Assembly (NCBI RefSeq): GCF_024448165.1
Contig: NZ_JAMOLN010000046.1
Location: 1-53,764 of the forward strand
Reading direction: 5' to 3'
DNA: 53,764 bases
Source: Streptomyces longispororuber
Lineage (GTDB): Bacteria; Actinomycetota; Actinomycetes; Streptomycetales; Streptomycetaceae
Shown here one piece after another: positions 49,108-53,764 of this stretch. Position 1 is the stretch's first letter. The number at the start of each line of letters is the position of its first letter. Below the pieces are notes generated by a model. It made no database searches. It saw only the letters and a list, made by a program, of their open reading frames with translations, and was not told the origin of the DNA. A program made the position numbers and the translations under genes.

Positions 49108-52100
49108 GTGCACCTCAAGGCTCTGACCCTGCGCGGGTTCAAATCGTTCGCCTCGGCCACCACGCTGCGCTTCGAGCCGGGCATCACCTGCGTCGTGGGT
49201 CCCAATGGTTCGGGCAAGTCCAATGTCGTGGACGCCCTGAGCTGGGTCATGGGCGAGCAGGGCGCCAAGTCGCTGCGCGGCGGCAAGATGGAGGACGTCA
49301 TCTTCGCGGGCACCACCGGGCGCCCGCCGCTCGGCCGCGCCGAGGTGTCGCTGACCATCGACAACTCCGACGGGGCGCTCCCCATCGAGTACGCCGAGGT
49401 CACCATCACGCGGATCATGTTCCGCAACGGCGGCAGCGAGTACCAGATCAACGGGGACACCTGCCGGCTGCTCGACATCCAGGACCTGCTCTCCGACTCC
49501 GGCATCGGCCGCGAGATGCACGTCATCGTCGGCCAGGGCCAGCTGGACTCCGTGCTGCACGCCGATCCCATGGGCCGCCGCGCCTTCATCGAGGAGGCCG
49601 CCGGTGTCCTCAAGCACCGCAAGCGCAAGGAGAAGGCGCTGCGGAAGCTGGACGCGATGCAGGCCAATCTGGCCCGCGTACAGGACCTGACCGACGAACT
49701 GCGGCGGCAGCTGAAGCCGTTGGGCAGGCAGGCCGCCGTCGCGCGGCGGGCCGCTGTCATCCAGGCCGATCTGCGGGACACCCGGCTGCGGCTCCTCGCC
49801 GACGATCTCGTACGGCTGCGGGAGGCGCTCAGCGCCGAGGTCGCCGACGAGGCCGAGCTGAAGCGGCGCAAGGAGACGGCCGAGGAAGAGCTGAAGAAGG
49901 CCCTCCAGAAGGAGGGGCACCTGGAGGACGAGGTGCGCCGGCTGACGCCGCGACTGCAGCGGGCGCAGCAGACCTGGTACGAGCTGTCGCAGCTCGCCGA
50001 GCGGGTGCGCGGCACCGTCTCGCTGGCCGACGCCCGGGTGAAGAGCGCCACCTCCGCGCCCACCGAGGAGCGGCGCGGCCGCGACCCCGAGGACCTGGAG
50101 CGCGAGGCCGCCCGGGTGCGCGAGCAGGAGGCCGAGCTGGCGGCCGCCCTCGAAGCGGCGCAGACCGCGCTGGAGGAGACGGTCTCCCACCGGGCCGAAC
50201 TGGAGCGGGAGCTGGCGGTCGAGGAGCGCCGGCTCAAGGACGTCGCCCGCGCCATCGCCGACCGCCGCGAGGGCCTCGCCCGGCTCCAGGGCCAGGTCAA
50301 CGCCGCCCGCAGCAGGGCCGCGTCCGCGCAGGCCGAGATCGACCGGCTGGCCGCCGCCCGGGACGAGGCGCAGCAGCGGGCCGTCGCCGCGCAGGAGGAG
50401 TACGAGGAGCTGAAGGCCGAGGTCGACGGCCTCGACGCCGGTGACGAGGAACTCGTGCGGCAGCTGGAGGACGCCAAGTCGGCCCTCGCCGGCGCCGAAG
50501 CCGCCGCGTCCGCCGCCCGCGAGGCCGCGACCTCCGCCGAGCGCAAGCGGGCCGCCGTCGCCGCCCGGCGCGAGGCGCTGGCCCTCGGACTGCGACGCAA
50601 GGACGGCACCGGGGCGCTGCTCGGCGCGAAGGACCGGCTGACCGGGCTGCTCGGGCCGGCCGCGGAGCTGCTGTCCGTGGCGCCGGGGTTCGAGGTGCCG
50701 GTGGCCGCGGCCTTCGGCGCCGCGGCCGACGCGATCGCCGTGGCCTCGCCCGCCTCCGCCGCCGAAGCGATTCGCCTGCTGCGCAAGCAGGACGGGGGGC
50801 GGGCCGCCCTGCTCCTCGCGGGCGACGGGGCGAGTGCCGCCGACGCCCCCGACGACGTCGCGGGGAGCGAGGGGCCGAGCAGCCCCCCGTACGCCGCCGA
50901 ACTGGTCCGCGGACCGGCCGAGTTGATGCCCGCCGTGCGACGGCTGCTGCGCGGCGTCGTGGTCGTGGGAACCCTGGAGGACGCCGAGGACCTGGTCTAC
51001 GCGCGGCCGGAGCTGACCGCCGTGACCGCTGAAGGGGACCTCCTCGGGGCGCATTTCGCGCAGGGCGGGTCGGCCGGGGCGCCCAGCCTCCTCGAAGTGC
51101 AGGCGTCCGTCGACGAGGCCGCCGCCGAGCTGGAGCAGCTCGCCGCCCAGTGCGAGGAGCTGGCCGGGGCGCAGCGCGCCGCGGGGGAGCGGCGCACGGA
51201 GTGTGCCGCGCTCGTCGAGGAGTTGGGGCAGCGGCAGCGAGCCATAGAGCGGGAGCGGTCCGGGCGGGCCCAGCAGCTGGGCCGGCTCGCCGGGCAGGCG
51301 CGGGGAGCCGCGGGCGAGGCGGAGCGCAGCGCCGCCGCCGCGGCCAAGGCGCAGGACGCCCTGGAGAAGGCCGCGATGGACGCCGAGGAGCTGGCCGAGC
51401 GGCTCGCGGTGGCCGAGGAGCAGGCTCCCTTCTGCGAGGGAGCGGACGAGGAGCCGGACACGTCCGTGCGGGACCGCCTCTCCGCCGACGGTGCCAACGC
51501 GCGGCAGACGGAGATGGAGGCGCGGCTCCAGGCCCGTACGCACGAGGAGCGGGTCAAGGGGCTCGCGGGGCGCGCCGACTCCCTCGACCGGGCGGCCCGC
51601 GCCGAACGCGAGGCACGCGCGCGTGCCGAGCGGCAGCGGACCCGGCTGAAGTACGAGGCCGCCGTCGCCGAGGCCGTCGCGTCCGGCGCCCGGCAGCTGC
51701 TCGGGCACGTGGAGGTGTCCATCGCGCGGGCCGACGCGGAGCGGACCCTCGCCGAGCGCGCCAAGGCCGCACGGGAGCAGGAGCTCGTCGCCGAGCGGAC
51801 CCGGGGCCGCGATCTCAAGGCGGAACTCGACAAGCTGACGGATTCGGTCCACCGCGGCGAGGTACTCGGCGCCGAGAAGCGGCTGCGGATCGAGCAGCTG
51901 GAGACCAAGGCGCTGGAGGAACTGGGTGTCGAACCGGCCGGGCTCGTCGCGGACTACGGTCCCGGACAGCTCGTGCCGCCCTCGCTCCCCGCCGAGGGGG
52001 AGGAGCTGCCGGAGGACCCGGAGCACCCGCGGAACAAGCCACGGCCGTTCGTCCGGGCGGAGCAGGAGAAGCGGCTCAAGTCAGCCGAACGGGCGTACCA

Positions 52101-52698
52101 GCAGCTCGGGAAGGTCAATCCGCTGGCTCTGGAGGAGTTCGCGGCGCTGGAAGAGCGCCACAAGTTCCTCAGTGAGCAGCTGGAGGACCTCAAGAAGACC
52201 CGGGCCGACCTCCTTCAGGTCGTGAAGGAGGTCGACGAGCGCGTCGAGCAGGTCTTCACCGAGGCCTACCGGGACACGGCCCGGGAGTTCGAGGGTGTCT
52301 TCGGCCGGCTCTTCCCGGGCGGCGACGGCCGGCTGATCCTGACCGATCCCGACAACATGCTCACCACGGGCGTGGACGTCGAGGCCCGTCCGCCGGGCAA
52401 GAAGGTCAAGCGTCTGAGCCTGCTCTCCGGCGGCGAGCGATCGCTGACCGCCGTGGCGTTGCTGGTCTCCATCTTCAAGGCGCGGCCCAGCCCGTTCTAC
52501 GTGATGGACGAGGTCGAGGCCGCCCTCGACGACACCAACCTGCAGCGGCTCATCCGCATCATGCAGGAGCTGCAGGAGGCCTCGCAGCTGATCGTGATCA
52601 CCCACCAGAAGCGCACGATGGAGGTCGCCGACGCGCTGTACGGCGTCTCCATGCAGGGCGACGGGGTGTCGAAGGTGATCAGCCAGCGGCTGCGCTAG
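49108..52698 (+). CDS. smc: Chromosome segregation protein SMC
   Basis: 1196 aa, normal SMC length. HLKALTLRGFKSFASATTLRFEPG then Walker A GPNGSGKSNVV (31-40), Q-loop area, long coiled coil 1, a hinge near residues 515-670 (RRKDGTGALLGAKDRLTGLLG...), coiled coil 2, then LSLLSGGERSLTAVALLV (signature) and VMDEVEAALDD (Walker B). It forms the condensin core with ScpA/ScpB. GTG start; TAGAGT (49093-49098) ends 9 nt before it, so the leader is very short. Codon bias and domain order are ordinary. Confidence 0.97.
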   Translation: MHLKALTLRGFKSFASATTLRFEPGITCVVGPNGSGKSNVVDALSWVMGEQGAKSLRGGKMEDVIFAGTTGRPPLGRAEVSLTIDNSDGALPIEYAEVTITRIMFRNGGSEYQINGDTCRLLDIQDLLSDSGIGREMHVIVGQGQLDSVLHADPMGRRAFIEEAAGVLKHRKRKEKALRKLDAMQANLARVQDLTDELRRQLKPLGRQAAVARRAAVIQADLRDTRLRLLADDLVRLREALSAEVADEAELKRRKETAEEELKKALQKEGHLEDEVRRLTPRLQRAQQTWYELSQLAERVRGTVSLADARVKSATSAPTEERRGRDPEDLEREAARVREQEAELAAALEAAQTALEETVSHRAELERELAVEERRLKDVARAIADRREGLARLQGQVNAARSRAASAQAEIDRLAAARDEAQQRAVAAQEEYEELKAEVDGLDAGDEELVRQLEDAKSALAGAEAAASAAREAATSAERKRAAVAARREALALGLRRKDGTGALLGAKDRLTGLLGPAAELLSVAPGFEVPVAAAFGAAADAIAVASPASAAEAIRLLRKQDGGRAALLLAGDGASAADAPDDVAGSEGPSSPPYAAELVRGPAELMPAVRRLLRGVVVVGTLEDAEDLVYARPELTAVTAEGDLLGAHFAQGGSAGAPSLLEVQASVDEAAAELEQLAAQCEELAGAQRAAGERRTECAALVEELGQRQRAIERERSGRAQQLGRLAGQARGAAGEAERSAAAAAKAQDALEKAAMDAEELAERLAVAEEQAPFCEGADEEPDTSVRDRLSADGANARQTEMEARLQARTHEERVKGLAGRADSLDRAARAEREARARAERQRTRLKYEAAVAEAVASGARQLLGHVEVSIARADAERTLAERAKAAREQELVAERTRGRDLKAELDKLTDSVHRGEVLGAEKRLRIEQLETKALEELGVEPAGLVADYGPGQLVPPSLPAEGEELPEDPEHPRNKPRPFVRAEQEKRLKSAERAYQQLGKVNPLALEEFAALEERHKFLSEQLEDLKKTRADLLQVVKEVDERVEQVFTEAYRDTAREFEGVFGRLFPGGDGRLILTDPDNMLTTGVDVEARPPGKKVKRLSLLSGGERSLTAVALLVSIFKARPSPFYVMDEVEAALDDTNLQRLIRIMQELQEASQLIVITHQKRTMEVADALYGVSMQGDGVSKVISQRLR

Positions 52699-52722
52699 TC
52701 GCGCGGGTTGGCGTCCAGTCAT

Positions 52723-52737
52723 GTTCAAGTCTTGAAC
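52723..52737. promoter_or_regulatory. GTTCAAG-T-CTTGAAC palindrome upstream of the sugar transporter
   Basis: Perfect 7-bp arms around one T. A second, related half-site (ACTTGAAGG) lies at 52793-52801 in the promoter spacer. Candidate operator for carbon-source control of the transporter gene. Confidence 0.55.
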
Positions 52738-52781
52738 TCAAGGTGCTGCTTCCATGCCGAAAATTCACAGCACCCCACCTG

Positions 52782-52809
52782 TTGACTTCGAAACTTGAAG
52801 GCATAGTCT
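52782..52809 (+). promoter_or_regulatory. Candidate promoter of the sugar transporter gene
   Basis: TTGACT (52782-52787), 16-bp spacer, TAGTCT (52804-52809), a good match to the vegetative consensus. The ~110-nt leader contains a GTGGCGC / GCGCCAC hairpin (52841-52862) before the ribosome site. Confidence 0.7.
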
Positions 52810-52927
52810 CTGCGACGTTGCTTTTACCTTCAGGTGGTGGGTGGCGCGAACTTGTGCGCCACTGGAATCTCAACTGAAGGGCTCGCCCCCACCCCCGGCA
52901 GCGAAGCCGGTGGCCCGAGGAGTACAC

Positions 52928-53764
52928 GTGACCAGCACTTCGGCACCCAAATCCGGAGCCCGGGATGCCCAGCCCGAGCATCTCGGACATGTCATCTTCA
53001 TCGCGGCCGCGGCCGCGATGGGCGGCTTCCTCTTCGGCTATGACAGTTCCGTGATCAACGGTGCGGTCGAGGCCATCCGTGACCGGTACGACATCGGCTC
53101 CGCCGCGCTCGCGCAGGTCATCGCCATCGCGCTGATCGGCTGTGCCATCGGCGCCGCGACCGCCGGCCGGATCGCCGACCGCATCGGCCGGATCCGCTGC
53201 ATGCAGATCGCGGCGGTCCTCTTCACCATCAGCGCCGTGGGTTCCGCGCTGCCGTTCGCGCTGTGGGACCTGGCGTTCTGGCGGATCATCGGCGGCTTCG
53301 CCATCGGTATGGCCTCCGTGATCGGCCCGGCCTACATCGCCGAGGTCGCCCCGCCCGCCTACCGCGGCCGGCTCGGCTCCTTCCAGCAGGCCGCCATCGT
53401 CATCGGCATCGCGATCTCCCAGCTCGTCAACTGGGGCCTGCTGAACGCCGCGGGCGGCGACCAGCGCGGCAAGCTGATGGGCCTGGAGGCCTGGCAGGTC
53501 ATGCTCGGCGTCATGGTCATCCCGGCCGTCCTCTACGGCCTGCTGTCCTTCGCGATCCCCGAGTCCCCGCGCTACCTGATCTCCGCCGGCAAGGAGGAGA
53601 AGGCCAAGAAGGTCCTGGAGGAGGTCGAGGGCAAGGAGGTCGACCTCGACGCCCGGGTCGCCGAGATCCACACGGCCATGCGCAGCGAGCACAAGTCCAC
53701 CTTCAAGGACCTGCTCGGCGGCAGCTTCTTCTTCAAGCCGATCGTCTGGGTCGGTATCGGCCTC
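52928..53764 (+). CDS. glcP: MFS sugar transporter (GlcP type), cut by window edge
   Basis: 279 codons are in the window; the C-terminal part is missing. Start GTG with GAGGAG 6 nt upstream. Transmembrane segments are clear (VIFIAAAAAMGGFLFGYDSSVING, LAQVIAIALIGCAIGAATAGRIADRIGRIR, FRI-IGGFAIGMASVIGPAYIAEVAPPAYRGRL). The GR(I/L)ADRIGRIR and PAYIAEVAPPAYRGRLGSFQQ motifs and PESPRYL are those of the sugar-porter family. Its place right after smc matches the glucose permease glcP1 of S. coelicolor, from memory. An intact 3' half is needed to be sure. Confidence 0.9.
   Translation, partial: MTSTSAPKSGARDAQPEHLGHVIFIAAAAAMGGFLFGYDSSVINGAVEAIRDRYDIGSAALAQVIAIALIGCAIGAATAGRIADRIGRIRCMQIAAVLFTISAVGSALPFALWDLAFWRIIGGFAIGMASVIGPAYIAEVAPPAYRGRLGSFQQAAIVIGIAISQLVNWGLLNAAGGDQRGKLMGLEAWQVMLGVMVIPAVLYGLLSFAIPESPRYLISAGKEEKAKKVLEEVEGKEVDLDARVAEIHTAMRSEHKSTFKDLLGGSFFFKPIVWVGIGL

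Noticed and set aside
49048..52026. A 992-codon minus-strand frame opposite smc
   Set aside because: smc on the plus strand carries all expected motifs; the antisense product is Leu/Gly/Arg low-complexity.

Overview
This 53.8 kb window is chromosomal DNA from a Streptomyces-type actinomycete. The base composition is very GC-rich with strong G/C bias at third codon positions, GTG starts are common, and two tandem 'conservon' operons (nitrate-sensor-like kinase, Roadblock, DUF742, GTPase) are present. The gene order gltX - tRNA Gln/Glu - ndgR - leuCD - hupS - cofC - gpsA - ddlA - thiL - thiD - rpmB - recG - rsmD - coaD - rpmF - rnc - mutM - smc - glcP matches, from memory, the core region around SCO5537-SCO5578 of S. 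coelicolor.

Layout. (1) 1-10268, minus strand: two paralogous cvnABCD operons in tandem; the left one is cut by the window edge in its GTPase gene. (2) 10.8-15.6 kb, plus strand: an unknown 61-aa protein, a fumarylacetoacetate-hydrolase-family enzyme, glutamyl-tRNA synthetase, a DUF4241 protein, a HAD hydrolase, then five tRNA genes (Gln, Glu, Glu, Gln, Glu) closed by a perfect hairpin. (3) 15.7-18.7 kb: the IclR-type regulator ndgR divergent from leuCD. (4) 18.9-24.1 kb: a small leaderless-looking gene, the HU/H1-like hupS, a cold-shock-like small protein and cofC on the minus strand, then the acyltransferase-gpsA pair and ddlA. (5) 24.2-27.3 kb: a DUF3515 lipoprotein and a stand-alone Lrp RAM domain facing left, and the thiamine genes thiL-thiD facing right. 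ThiD carries a Gly/Ala/Ser insert encoded by a (GGTGCT)n microsatellite. (6) 27.2-31.9 kb: a two-gene insertion, an FAD monooxygenase and a large AfsR/SARP-NB-ARC-TPR regulator, separated by 44-bp direct repeats. (7) 32.0-34.2 kb: rpmB with a palindromic leader, and a DAK2-domain protein. (8) 34.25-38.8 kb: a second insertion, an Hsp90-like ATPase translationally coupled to a 905-aa TPR protein. (9) 39-46.4 kb: recG, rsmD, coaD, a DivIVA-like coiled-coil protein, DUF177-rpmF-rnc and mutM. (10) 46.3-53.8 kb: an HxlR regulator, a secreted CAP-domain protein, acylphosphatase, a 67-aa coiled-coil protein, smc, and a sugar transporter of the glcP type truncated by the right edge.

Most of the window is conserved housekeeping DNA (translation, leucine, thiamine, CoA, F420, cell wall, repair, chromosome organisation). 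The parts most worth a second look are the Hsp90-like/TPR pair, the monooxygenase/SARP insertion with its repeats, the ThiD microsatellite, the 61-aa protein with a duplicated motif, the palindromic rpmB leader, a possible CTG start with an overlapping mini-ORF before DUF177, and the conserved C-terminal motif shared by the two conservon kinases. No CRISPR array, transposase, integrase or prophage gene was seen.
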